From Bacteroidales bacterium (GTDB taxonomy: Bacteria > Bacteroidota > Bacteroidia > Bacteroidales > UBA932), in the NCBI GenBank assembly GCA_017430365.1, contig JAFRNC010000001.1:124001-188000 (forward strand): a stretch of 64,000 nucleotides of DNA. The letters run 5' to 3'. The notes under the pieces are model-generated. The model had not been told where the DNA came from and made no database searches. It saw nothing but the letters and a program-made list of their open reading frames with translations. The first letter of the stretch is position 1. Every line of letters begins with the position of its first letter. Of the stretch, positions 8,587 through 17,198 are shown one piece after another. Made by a program: the position numbers and the translations under genes.

Positions 8587-9309
8587 TTACTTCTTCTCCT
8601 CGACCGGTTCTACGTAAGGTTTGACGGAGAGGAGTTCCACCTTGAAGGTGAGCGCTTCGTTGGGACGGATGTCGGAACTTGCACCCCTTTCTCCGTAAGC
8701 GAGTTCACCAGGGATATAGAGCATGATCTCGCCGCCTTCACCGATGAGCTGCATGCCTTCGGTCCAGCCGGGGATGACTCCGTTCAGGGGGAAGGTTACG
8801 CTCTGGCCGCGCTCGTAGGAAGAGTCGAAGACTTTTCCGTCGAGGTTGGTGCCTTCATAGTTGACTTCCACGGTATCCTGGGCGCTGGGCTTGGGGCCGT
8901 CGCCCTCGCGGATGATCTTGTACTGGAGACCGGATTCAGTGATCATGACGCCGTCTTTCTTCGCGTTGTCGGCGAGGAAAGATTCGCTGCGCTTGAGGAT
9001 GTCTTCGCCGACGATCTTGTTGCGCTTCTCCATGTAACCGTTGATGACGTTCTGGAATTCCATGAAGTCAATTTCGAGGCCGCTGTTGGCCGCCCTCATG
9101 CCTTCGATGATCTTGTTTCCGCTGAGCGGTCCGAAATCGTCACCTTTGAAATTCATACCGACATAGTAACCGATCATGTAGCTGACCGAGTCGACATCGC
9201 TCTTGGTGATGCCGGGAACCTGTTTGCCGTCGGAAGTCTTTTTGTCGCAGGAGCTCAGTGCGAGAACTCCGAGCATGCAGATAACTGCAAGTGTGAGAAT
9301 CTTTTTCAT
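8587..9309 (-). CDS. FKBP-type peptidyl-prolyl isomerase lipoprotein
   Basis: Starting at the ATG whose A is base 9309 gives 240 residues with a lipoprotein signal (lipobox LSSC, Cys21). The N-terminal part (~30-120) resembles the dimerisation domain of FkpA/Mip proteins. The FKBP domain follows (DTVEVNYEGTNLDGKVFDSS, then GVIPGWTEGMQLIGEGGE and YGERG). It should catalyse proline isomerisation or act as a chaperone in the periplasm, tethered to a membrane. An upstream in-frame Met at 9363 would add residues before the signal and is not used. A -7 box is at 9352-9359. Confidence 0.93.
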   Translation of the reverse strand: MKKILTLAVICMLGVLALSSCDKKTSDGKQVPGITKSDVDSVSYMIGYYVGMNFKGDDFGPLSGNKIIEGMRAANSGLEIDFMEFQNVINGYMEKRNKIVGEDILKRSESFLADNAKKDGVMITESGLQYKIIREGDGPKPSAQDTVEVNYEGTNLDGKVFDSSYERGQSVTFPLNGVIPGWTEGMQLIGEGGEIMLYIPGELAYGERGASSDIRPNEALTFKVELLSVKPYVEPVEEKK

Positions 9310-9351
9310 ATTTGAATGTGTTGATATTGTCCGTTCGTCCATTATGCGGCG

Positions 9352-9359
9352 CAAAGATA
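9352..9359 (-). promoter_or_regulatory. -7 box of the FKBP gene
   Basis: The minus strand reads TATCTTTG, a full match to TAnnTTTG, 42 nt before the chosen start codon at 9309. Confidence 0.55.
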
Positions 9360-9411
9360 ACAAATCTTGGAAAAATTAATCCCAAACTGTGGATAATACG
9401 TTTTTTTTTCT

Positions 9412-9419
9412 TAACTTAG
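9412..9419 (+). promoter_or_regulatory. Probable -7 box of recQ, 4 nt before the ATG
   Basis: TAACTTAG matches TAnnTTTG except one base and is separated from the recQ ATG by GGTG-like spacing of only 4 nt. Confidence 0.35.
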
Positions 9420-9423
9420 TGGT

Positions 9424-11637
9424 ATGAACATCACTTCGGAAGACCTTCACGGCAAGCTCAAGGATTTTTTCGGCTGGGACGCCTTCAAAGGTAACCAGGA
9501 AGAAATCATCCAACACCTGATTGACGGAAACGACGCCTTCGTGCTGATGCCTACCGGCGGCGGCAAATCGTTGTGCTATCAGTTGCCGGCGCTATGCCTG
9601 CCGGGCACCGCGATCGTCATCTCCCCGCTCATAGCCCTGATGAAGAACCAGGTCGACGCCATCCGCGGCTTCATCCAGAACCGCGAGGGGATAGCCCACT
9701 TCCTGAATTCCTCCCTCAACAAGGCCCAGATCGCCGAAGTGAAGGCCGACCTGCTCTCCGGCATCACCAAACTGCTCTACGTGGCTCCCGAGTCGCTGAC
9801 CAAGGAGGAGAACATCCAGTTCCTGAAACAGCTTCCCATCTCGCTCTACGCAATAGACGAGGCCCACTGCATCTCGGAGTGGGGGCATGACTTCCGGCCC
9901 GAGTACCGCCGCATCCGGGAGATCATCGGCGAGATAAGGATGGCCCCCATCATCGCCCTTACCGCCACTGCGACCCCCAAGGTCCAGTCGGACATCCAGA
10001 AGAACCTCGGGATGCAGAACGCACGCGTCTTCAAATCTTCTTTCAACCGGGAGAACCTCTACTACGAGATCCGTGACAAGTCGAATCCGAAACGTGACAT
10101 CATCAGGTTCATCAAGGACAATCCCGGCAAGAGCGGCATCATCTACTGCCTCAGCCGCAAGAAGGTGGAGGAGATAGCCCAGCTCCTGGTCGTCAACGGC
10201 ATCAAGGCGCTCCCGTACCACGCCGGAATGGATGCCGTATCGCGCGCCCGCAACCAGGACGCCTTCCTGATGGAGGAGGTCGACGTCATCGTCGCAACCA
10301 TCGCCTTCGGCATGGGAATCGACAAGCCGGACGTACGTTTCGTGATCCACTACGACATTCCCAAGAGTCTCGAGGGATATTATCAGGAGACGGGCCGGGC
10401 GGGACGTGACGGCCGCGAAGGACAGTGCATAGCCTTCTACAGCTACAAGGACATCCAGAGGCTGGAGAAATTCATGCAGGGCAAGCCCGTGTCCGAGCAG
10501 GAGATAGGGAAGCAGCTGCTGATGGAGACGGTCTCTTACGCCGAATCCAACCAGTGCCGCCGGAAGATACTGCTCAACTATTTCGGGGAAGACTACACCC
10601 AGGAGAACTGCGGCATGTGCGACAACTGCCTCTATCCCAAGAAGCAGTTCGACGGCCATGAGGAGATGTGCACCGTCATCGAGCTGATCCTCTCGCTCAA
10701 GGAGTCCTTCAAGGCCGACCATCTGGCGAACATTCTGTCCGGAGTGGGCAATTCCATCATTAAGTCCTATAATCACCACCATCACGAACTGTTCGGAATC
10801 GGAAAGGACAAGGGCGTGCGCTTCTGGAGTGCGGTAATCCGTCAGGGACTGGTGCTGCACCTGCTCGACAAGGACATCGAGCGCTACGGCCTGATTTCCG
10901 TGACCCCTGCCGGCAAGGCGTTCTATGAGAACCCGGTGCAGCTCATGCTCACCGAGGACCGTGAATTCGTGGACGGCGAGGACGATGATGACGACGAGAT
11001 GCCCGTCGGAGCCGGCAAGCACAGCCAGAACTCCGGTGGCGGCGGAGACCAGCAGCTGCTGGCGATGCTCAAGGATGTAAGGAAGGATCTTTCCAAGAAA
11101 CAGAATCTCCCGGCCTGGGTCATTTTCTCCGACCCGAGCCTTGAGGACATGTCCATCCAGTATCCTGTCACCGTCGACGAGCTCAAGAGCTGCCAGGGCG
11201 TCGGCGAAGGGAAGGCGCGCAAATTCGGAAAGCCTTTCCTCGACCTCATCGCCCGCTACGTAGAGGAGAACGACATCATCCGGCCCGACGACTTCGTAGT
11301 CAAGTCAGTGGTCAACCGCTCCGCGAACAAGGTCTATATCATCCAGAGCATAGACCGGAAGCTCCCCTTCGAGGACATCGCCCGTACGAAGGACATGGAC
11401 TTCGACGAGTTGCTGGACGAGATCGAATCGATAGTCGGCGCGGGGACCAAACTCAACATCGACTACTACATCCGCCAGACGATCGACGACGACAAGGTCG
11501 ACGACATCTACTACTATTTCCGTGACGAGGCTGACACGGATTCAGTCACCGACGCGATGAAGGAACTCGGAGGCGACTACACGGAGGAGGAGGTCCGTCT
11601 GGTGAGGATCAAATTCCTGTCCGAGGTAGGCAATTAA
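9424..11637 (+). CDS. recQ: ATP-dependent DNA helicase RecQ
   Basis: This 737-residue superfamily 2 3'-5' helicase acts in recombination and repair. Motif I is PTGGGKS (43-49), the DEAH box with IDEAHCISEWGHDFRPEYR starts at ~144, and motif VI is QETGRAGRDG. The RecQ zinc-binding region with Cys pairs (CGMCDNC) lies near residue 400, followed by the winged helix. An HRDC domain sits at ~535-610 (VTVDELKSCQGVGEGKARKFG). After HRDC comes an extra ~120-residue Asp-rich tail seen in Bacteroidota RecQ. It is a single-gene unit ending in a strong terminator. Confidence 0.97.
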   Translation: MNITSEDLHGKLKDFFGWDAFKGNQEEIIQHLIDGNDAFVLMPTGGGKSLCYQLPALCLPGTAIVISPLIALMKNQVDAIRGFIQNREGIAHFLNSSLNKAQIAEVKADLLSGITKLLYVAPESLTKEENIQFLKQLPISLYAIDEAHCISEWGHDFRPEYRRIREIIGEIRMAPIIALTATATPKVQSDIQKNLGMQNARVFKSSFNRENLYYEIRDKSNPKRDIIRFIKDNPGKSGIIYCLSRKKVEEIAQLLVVNGIKALPYHAGMDAVSRARNQDAFLMEEVDVIVATIAFGMGIDKPDVRFVIHYDIPKSLEGYYQETGRAGRDGREGQCIAFYSYKDIQRLEKFMQGKPVSEQEIGKQLLMETVSYAESNQCRRKILLNYFGEDYTQENCGMCDNCLYPKKQFDGHEEMCTVIELILSLKESFKADHLANILSGVGNSIIKSYNHHHHELFGIGKDKGVRFWSAVIRQGLVLHLLDKDIERYGLISVTPAGKAFYENPVQLMLTEDREFVDGEDDDDDEMPVGAGKHSQNSGGGGDQQLLAMLKDVRKDLSKKQNLPAWVIFSDPSLEDMSIQYPVTVDELKSCQGVGEGKARKFGKPFLDLIARYVEENDIIRPDDFVVKSVVNRSANKVYIIQSIDRKLPFEDIARTKDMDFDELLDEIESIVGAGTKLNIDYYIRQTIDDDKVDDIYYYFRDEADTDSVTDAMKELGGDYTEEEVRLVRIKFLSEVGN

Positions 11638-11640
11638 ACG

Positions 11641-11669
11641 AAAAGCCCGGCTTGGCCGGGCTTTTTTTT
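11641..11669. terminator. Bidirectional terminator between recQ and the glutamine synthetase gene
   Basis: AAAAGCCCGGC and GCCGGGCTTTT form a perfect 11-bp stem with a TTG loop and a run of T on the plus strand (A on the other), 3 nt after the recQ stop. Confidence 0.92.
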
Positions 11670-11685
11670 CGGATTTCGGTAACGC

Positions 11686-13188
11686 TTATCCGCAGTAGTA
11701 ATATTTCTTGACCAGCGCGGCCATCTTCTTGGGATCGGATGCGGCGTCGTGACGTATGTTCTGGTCTTTGAAGGCCTTGAGCGTGGCAATGGTGCCGTCG
11801 ATGAGGCTGGGGGAGAAGATGCCGTCCTTCTCGTAGAGGGCGCGGTTCTTCTCCAGGCAGAGGGCCGACTCGTGGCAGGATGCGGGGAGCTGTTCCAGCG
11901 AATTGAGAAGCGCCTCGTTCTTCTTGTCGTGGATGTTTACGTCCACATAGGTCTTGCGGGCCACTTCCAGTGCGTCGGGCATTTCGAATCCGGTACGTGC
12001 CGCGGTCACCAGGCCTGCGAGCATGTTGTAGATGTCTGCGCTGCCGTCTCCGGAGCGCATTTCGACCGTCTGCTTGTCGGGCACTACGAAGTCTGCGGGA
12101 TCCTCGAGCGGGTTGGCGATGGCGCACATGCTCCTGTCAACGCTCCAGCCGAGGGGGACGCGTACGAGAACCGAGCGGTTGCGGTCACCCCAGCATACGC
12201 TGGTGGGAGCCTCCTGATGGGGTACGAGCCGGAAATAGGAGGTGGGGTTGGTGTTGCCGAACGCGGTGAGCGACGAGGCGAACTTCATGTAACCGGCTAT
12301 GGCGCGGCGTGCGTCGTCGGAGAGCGAGCCGTCCTTGATCATCACTGAACGGTCGCCCTTCATCATCCTGGTGTGGAAATGGAGGCCGCTGCCGGCCTTG
12401 CCGGTAGTGATCTTGGGAGCGAAGGTGATGTCGAGTCCATATTCGTAGGCCAGCGAGCGGAGGATCCACTTGGCCATCAGCAGCTGGTCGGCAGCCGATT
12501 CGACAGGGTTGACCAGGAATTCGATCTCGTTCTGCTCGTAGATCTTGCCGTCGAGTGTGAAGTTGCCCACTTCGCAGTGGCCGTATTTGATCTGGCCGCC
12601 GACTTCTGCTATGCAGCGGATGGCGTCGGCGCGGAAACTCTCGAATTTTGCGAAAGGAGTCGATTCGTGGTAGCCGTGCTGGTCTTCCGCAGGGAACATG
12701 CCGTCGTCGGTATCCACGAGATAGAACTCGAGTTCACCCATGGCCTCGAAAGTGTAGCCGGTGGTCTCCTGGAAGGCCTTGTGGGCCTTGCGGAGAGTGA
12801 ATTCGGGAGCGCTTTCAAGCGGAAGGCCGTCTTTGGTGAAGTAGCTGCAGAGGAAACCGACAGTCGGAATCTCCTGGAAAGGATCGACGTAGGCGGTGCT
12901 GAAACGTGGGATTACGTAGAGGTCGCTGCTGTCGGCGGCGATGTAGGGGAAGAGGCTGGAACCGTCGACCCTCTCGCCGTAGGAGAGGATGGTCTCCAGG
13001 TACTGGCGGTTGGTAACCGGGAAGTTGAGGGTTTTCAGGCGTCCGTCGGCCGCGACATACCGGAAGTTGACGATGCGTACACCGTTTTCGACGATATAGC
13101 CGACGAGGTCTTTTTTCGTGAAGTCTTTCGGCTCCTTGCCGAGGGCTTCAACCAGTGGATTGATGTTATAGTCGCAAAATGTGCTCAT
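11686..13188 (-). CDS. glnA: Glutamine synthetase (type I-like)
   Basis: The 500-residue protein belongs to the GlnA family, which makes glutamine from glutamate, ammonia and ATP. The N-terminal beta-grasp part is residues ~1-120. The catalytic part shows the metal-binding ELEFYLVD and HCEVGNFTLDG-like strands, the ammonium/ATP segment GSGLHFHTRM, and the arginine motif NRSVLVRVPLGW. I see no clear adenylylation-loop match, so regulation by GlnE cannot be claimed. It is transcribed alone, divergent from the ABC transporter, with its own -7 box. Confidence 0.9.
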   Translation of the reverse strand: MSTFCDYNINPLVEALGKEPKDFTKKDLVGYIVENGVRIVNFRYVAADGRLKTLNFPVTNRQYLETILSYGERVDGSSLFPYIAADSSDLYVIPRFSTAYVDPFQEIPTVGFLCSYFTKDGLPLESAPEFTLRKAHKAFQETTGYTFEAMGELEFYLVDTDDGMFPAEDQHGYHESTPFAKFESFRADAIRCIAEVGGQIKYGHCEVGNFTLDGKIYEQNEIEFLVNPVESAADQLLMAKWILRSLAYEYGLDITFAPKITTGKAGSGLHFHTRMMKGDRSVMIKDGSLSDDARRAIAGYMKFASSLTAFGNTNPTSYFRLVPHQEAPTSVCWGDRNRSVLVRVPLGWSVDRSMCAIANPLEDPADFVVPDKQTVEMRSGDGSADIYNMLAGLVTAARTGFEMPDALEVARKTYVDVNIHDKKNEALLNSLEQLPASCHESALCLEKNRALYEKDGIFSPSLIDGTIATLKAFKDQNIRHDAASDPKKMAALVKKYYYCG

Positions 13189-13213
13189 GGGTATGAAATA
13201 TGTATGTATTCTG

Positions 13214-13221
13214 CAAAGTTA
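13214..13221 (-). promoter_or_regulatory. -7 box of the glutamine synthetase gene
   Basis: The minus strand reads TAACTTTG (TAnnTTTG), about 25 nt before the start codon. It is back to back with the ABC transporter's -7 box at 13244. Confidence 0.6.
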
Positions 13222-13243
13222 ATTCAAAAAAACTGATTTTTCG

Positions 13244-13251
13244 TATATTTG
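13244..13251 (+). promoter_or_regulatory. -7 box of the ABC transporter gene
   Basis: TATATTTG is a full TAnnTTTG match, 15 nt before the ATG at 13267. Confidence 0.55.
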
Positions 13252-13266
13252 CGCACCGTCGACTAT

Positions 13267-15087
13267 ATGGAAACCTTCAAGCGCGTCCTATCTTTCGCCC
13301 GGCCGCTCGGCCGCTACTGGCCCGGCTATCTGCTGCTCTCGGTCCTGTCGGTCATCTTCGGCGTGATCAACTACGGCCTTCTCGGACCGCTGCTGACAGT
13401 CCTGTTCGACGACAGTGCGGCGGCAGCGCCGCTCGCCCGGCCCGGATTCGCCTTTTCGGTCGACTGGGTGACATCATGGTTCAGCTGGTTCCTCTCCTCG
13501 ATAATCCGTTCGGACGGCCTCATCAGGGGACTGCTGTTCGTATGCGGGGCGATCGTGGCGGCCAGCCTGGTTTCCAACGTGTGCAGATATCTTTCGCAGA
13601 GGATAATAGTCAGCCTTGAGACGCGTCTGATGAAAAACATCCGCAAGGCTCTCTTTTCCAAAATAGCCTCTCTGCCTGTCGGCTGGTTCAACCAGAAACG
13701 GAAGGGAGACGTGCTCTCCAGCATTTCCAACGATGTCGCCGAGGTGCAGAACACGATAGCCGGCAGTTTCCATGTATTCCTGCGCGAGCCGCTGCTGGTG
13801 GCGGGTTTCCTGGCCATGCTCATCTACATGTCCCCCAAGCTTACCATAGTATCGCTGGTTGCCCTTCCGGTTTCGGCATTTTTTGTCACGCGCATCACCC
13901 GCAGGCTCCGCGCGGGTTCGGTGGAGACGCAGCGGCTCATGGGGCGCATCCTTTCCCATTTCGAAGAGGCGATTTCTGGCTCCCGTATCATAAAGGCGTT
14001 CAGGGCCCGCCGTTACGTGGAGGACCGCTTCGAAAACGACAACGAAAAGCACCGCCGCATCATGAGGCAGGTGAGGAACAGGCAGGAACTGGCTTCGCCG
14101 CTTTCCGAATTCCTGGGAATCGGCATAGCGTCATGCGTGCTCTTCTACGGCGGGTGGCTCAATTATCACGGCGACCTCGGAATGAGCTGGCCCCAGTTCA
14201 TAGTCTATATTATGTTCTACTGGAAGGTGCTGGAACCCGCCAAAACCATGGCCAAGTCGTATGCCGGGGTCCAGAAGGGACTCGTCTCGGCCGACCGCAT
14301 CTTCGCCATCCTGGACGCTCCTGCCGGAATCCCGGACGGGGAACTGCCCATTACAGGGTTCAGCGACGCGCTGACTTTCGACCATGTGACCTTTTCCTAC
14401 GGTGACGCTCCGGTGCTGACGGATATATGCATGACTATTCCAAAGGGGAAGACCGTTGCAGTGGTGGGACCCTCTGGGGCGGGCAAGTCGACCATGGCGG
14501 ACCTGATCCCCAGATTCTATGACGTTGCCGGCGGAGCGATCCGGATCGACGGCCGCGACATCCGTACTCTCCGCATGGAGGAACTGGTCTCCCTCATGGG
14601 CATAGTGACACAGGAATCCATCCTGTTCAACGATACAGTTTTCAACAATATCGCATTCGGCCAGACCGGCGTCACCCGGGAGGCGGTGGTGGCGGCCGCC
14701 CGTGTAGCCAATGCCGACGAGTTCATTTCCGCCCTCCCCGAAGGCTACGACACCAATATCGGGGACCGCGGCACCCGCCTTTCAGGGGGGCAGCGGCAGC
14801 GCATCGCGATTGCCCGGGCCGTTCTCAAGAACCCTCCGCTGCTGATACTGGACGAGGCGACCTCAGCCCTCGACACCGAGAGCGAACGCCTTGTGCAGGA
14901 GGCCCTGACGCGCCTTATGGCCGGCCGCACTTCACTGGTCATCGCGCACCGGCTTTCGACCGTTCGGCATGCGGACGAGATATATGTAATCAAGGACGGA
15001 AGTATAGTAGAACACGGACGTCACGAAGATTTGGTTGCAAATGACGGGCTTTATTCTCATCTTTGCAGTTTGCAGGCATTTTCATAA
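13267..15087 (+). CDS. MsbA-like ABC exporter (fused permease and ATPase)
   Basis: Using the ATG at 13267 the protein has 606 residues. A six-helix ABC transmembrane domain occupies ~20-320, including the coupling segment near RLMGRILSHFEEAISGSRIIKAF. The nucleotide-binding domain has Walker A GPSGAGKST (~401), signature LSGGQRQR (~505), Walker B LLILDEATSALD (~524) and the H-loop VIAHRLSTV. Such half-size exporters move lipids or drugs across the inner membrane; MsbA for lipid A is the best-known relative, but the substrate cannot be read here. The next gene starts 8 nt downstream, an acyl-activating enzyme, which fits a lipid link. Confidence 0.9.
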   Translation: METFKRVLSFARPLGRYWPGYLLLSVLSVIFGVINYGLLGPLLTVLFDDSAAAAPLARPGFAFSVDWVTSWFSWFLSSIIRSDGLIRGLLFVCGAIVAASLVSNVCRYLSQRIIVSLETRLMKNIRKALFSKIASLPVGWFNQKRKGDVLSSISNDVAEVQNTIAGSFHVFLREPLLVAGFLAMLIYMSPKLTIVSLVALPVSAFFVTRITRRLRAGSVETQRLMGRILSHFEEAISGSRIIKAFRARRYVEDRFENDNEKHRRIMRQVRNRQELASPLSEFLGIGIASCVLFYGGWLNYHGDLGMSWPQFIVYIMFYWKVLEPAKTMAKSYAGVQKGLVSADRIFAILDAPAGIPDGELPITGFSDALTFDHVTFSYGDAPVLTDICMTIPKGKTVAVVGPSGAGKSTMADLIPRFYDVAGGAIRIDGRDIRTLRMEELVSLMGIVTQESILFNDTVFNNIAFGQTGVTREAVVAAARVANADEFISALPEGYDTNIGDRGTRLSGGQRQRIAIARAVLKNPPLLILDEATSALDTESERLVQEALTRLMAGRTSLVIAHRLSTVRHADEIYVIKDGSIVEHGRHEDLVANDGLYSHLCSLQAFS

Positions 15088-15095
15088 TCAAGGCT

Positions 15096-16778
15096 ATGGC
15101 AAAGAAACCATCCAGAAAAAGGTCCCTCAATGTGCTTTTTGAAGAAAGCTTCAAGAAGAACTGGGACCGCCCCGCTCTGAGCAATTACAATCAGAAGACA
15201 CTTTATTATAAGGATGTCGCCCGGAAGATCGCCGAACTCCATCTGTTTTTCGAGAACTGCGGTCTGAAGAAAGGTGACAAGATAGCCGTCTGTTCCCGCA
15301 ACCAGGTCAACTGGGCGGTGGCATATCTGGCCGGCATGACCTACGGCGCGGTCGTGGTACCGATCCTCCACGAATTCCAGCCCGCCAATCTCCGTCATCT
15401 GGTCTCCCATTCCGAGGCCAGGGTATTCTTTGTGGGCGACAACATCTGGAGCAACATGTCCGAAATGGACCTGCCCGGCATGGAGGTGGTGGTTACACTG
15501 ACCGATTTCAAAGTGGTGCGTTCCATCAATCCCTCTGCCGCGTCCTTCCTTGAGGAAATAGATTCCCATATGGAGAAACGCTACCCCGCCGGATTCAGGA
15601 AAGATGACATCAGGTATCACGTCGATGCGCCAGAGGAACTGGCCCTCATAAGCTATACTTCCGGTACTTCGGGATTCTCCAAGGGTGTGATGATACCCTA
15701 CAGGGCGCTGCTCTCCAACGTGCAGTTCGCCTGCGAGGCCGAACCACACATGGACTGCAATTCGAGGATGGTCTCGATGCTCCCCACCGCCCACATGTAC
15801 GGTATGGTCTTCGAGTTCCTCTTCGAGATGACGATAGGCGCCCACGTGTTCTTCCTGACCCGGCTTCCAAGCCCCAAGATCATTCTGGAGGCGATGGGGG
15901 CGGTCAAGCCCGATACGATCATCTCCGTGCCGCTGGTCATCGAGAAGATCTACAAGAACATGCTGCTTCCCTTCATCAGCAAGAAGCGCATCAAGATGAT
16001 GCTCAACCTGCCGGTCCTCGACAAGATGGTCAAGAACAAGATCCGGGACAGCCTGATCCAGGCGTTCGGCGGCAAGTTCGGCGAGGTCATCATAGGCGGC
16101 GCTCCGTTCAACAGGGAGGCGGAGGCCTTCTTCAAGCGCATCAACTTCCCCTTCACCATAGGCTACGGCATGACCGAGTGCGCCCCGATCATCACTTATG
16201 TCCACTGGGACAAGACCAAGCTCTATTCCTGCGGCAAGGCTGCGCCACGCATGAAGATCAAGATCGACTCCGACGATCCCAAGAAGATTCCGGGAGAAGT
16301 GCTGGTCAAGGGCGACAACGTGTTCCTGGGATACTACAAGAACGAAATCGCCACGCGTGACGCTTTCGCGGACGGATGGTTCCGTACCGGCGACATGGGC
16401 ATTATCGACGGGGACGGATACCTTTATCTGAAAGGCAGGTGCAAGAGTATGATCCTGGGCCCTTCGGGCCAGAACATCTATCCCGAAGAGATAGAGAGCA
16501 TACTGAACAACATGCCGTATGTGGTGGAGTCGCTCGTGATCGAGGACGATTACAAGCTGGTCGGACTCATCTATCCCGACTTCGAGCAGGCGCAGGAAGA
16601 CGGACTCGACAGGGACCAGCTGCTCGCCAGGCTCAAGGAGGGTGTCCAGCTCGCCAACCTGGAGCTGGACCAGTATTGCAAGATTTCAGGTGTGGAGATT
16701 GTGGACCAGGAGTTCGAGAAGACTCCCAAGCGGAGCATCAAGCGCTATCTGTACCAAAGAGAAGTTAACGTTCAATAA
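15096..16778 (+). CDS. AMP-binding long-chain acyl-CoA/ACP ligase
   Basis: The 560-residue protein belongs to the ANL superfamily, activating carboxylic acids (probably fatty acids) as adenylates. The AMP/P-loop motif SYTSGTSGFSKGVMI is at ~184-198, YGMTECAPI marks the A5 motif, and WFRTGDMG is followed by GRCKSMILGPSGQNIYPEE, the hinge and A8-A10 regions. It is closer to FadD/Aas-like ligases than to acetyl-CoA synthetase. The ATG at 15096 (MAKKPSRKR) is chosen over an upstream in-frame Met inside the transporter gene. Probably cotranscribed with the ABC exporter and with the deaminase that starts 1 nt after its stop. Confidence 0.92.
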   Translation: MAKKPSRKRSLNVLFEESFKKNWDRPALSNYNQKTLYYKDVARKIAELHLFFENCGLKKGDKIAVCSRNQVNWAVAYLAGMTYGAVVVPILHEFQPANLRHLVSHSEARVFFVGDNIWSNMSEMDLPGMEVVVTLTDFKVVRSINPSAASFLEEIDSHMEKRYPAGFRKDDIRYHVDAPEELALISYTSGTSGFSKGVMIPYRALLSNVQFACEAEPHMDCNSRMVSMLPTAHMYGMVFEFLFEMTIGAHVFFLTRLPSPKIILEAMGAVKPDTIISVPLVIEKIYKNMLLPFISKKRIKMMLNLPVLDKMVKNKIRDSLIQAFGGKFGEVIIGGAPFNREAEAFFKRINFPFTIGYGMTECAPIITYVHWDKTKLYSCGKAAPRMKIKIDSDDPKKIPGEVLVKGDNVFLGYYKNEIATRDAFADGWFRTGDMGIIDGDGYLYLKGRCKSMILGPSGQNIYPEEIESILNNMPYVVESLVIEDDYKLVGLIYPDFEQAQEDGLDRDQLLARLKEGVQLANLELDQYCKISGVEIVDQEFEKTPKRSIKRYLYQREVNVQ

Positions 16779-16779
16779 G

Positions 16780-17196
16780 ATGACGGAAAAGGAAAAGAGA
16801 TTCGACAGGAGCTATCTGGAGATGGCGGCGGTATGGGCAAGGAACTCGTACTGCTCCCGCCGCAAGGTCGGGGCCATCCTGGTCAAGGACAGGATGATCA
16901 TCTCCGACGGATACAACGGCACGCCCGCCGGTTTCGAGAACGTATGCGAGGATGAGAACGGGGTGACGAAGCCCTATGTGCTTCACGCCGAGGCAAATGC
17001 CATTACAAAAGTAGCCAAGAGCAACAACAGCAGCGAGGGTGCCACCCTTTATGTGACCGCCTCCCCCTGCATGGAGTGCGCCAAGTTGATAATCCAGGCC
17101 GGTATCTCCCGGGTCGTCTACAGTGAGGAATACCGCATCACCGACGGCCTCGACCTGCTCAGGAGGGCCGGCGTCATAGTCGAAAAGTTCGAATAG
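16780..17196 (+). CDS. dCMP/cytidine deaminase family protein
   Basis: Beginning at the ATG at 16780 the product is 138 residues, the length of ComEB-type dCMP deaminases. The zinc site is complete: H69-A-E71 (HAEANAI) and C97/C100 (PCMEC). The NGTPAGFENVCE segment is typical of deoxycytidylate deaminases, which produce dUMP for thymidylate synthesis. It starts right after the acyl ligase stop and ends 2 nt before the protease gene, so this is one operon. dCMP is the most likely substrate. Confidence 0.92.
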   Translation: MTEKEKRFDRSYLEMAAVWARNSYCSRRKVGAILVKDRMIISDGYNGTPAGFENVCEDENGVTKPYVLHAEANAITKVAKSNNSSEGATLYVTASPCMECAKLIIQAGISRVVYSEEYRITDGLDLLRRAGVIVEKFE

Positions 17197-17198
17197 GG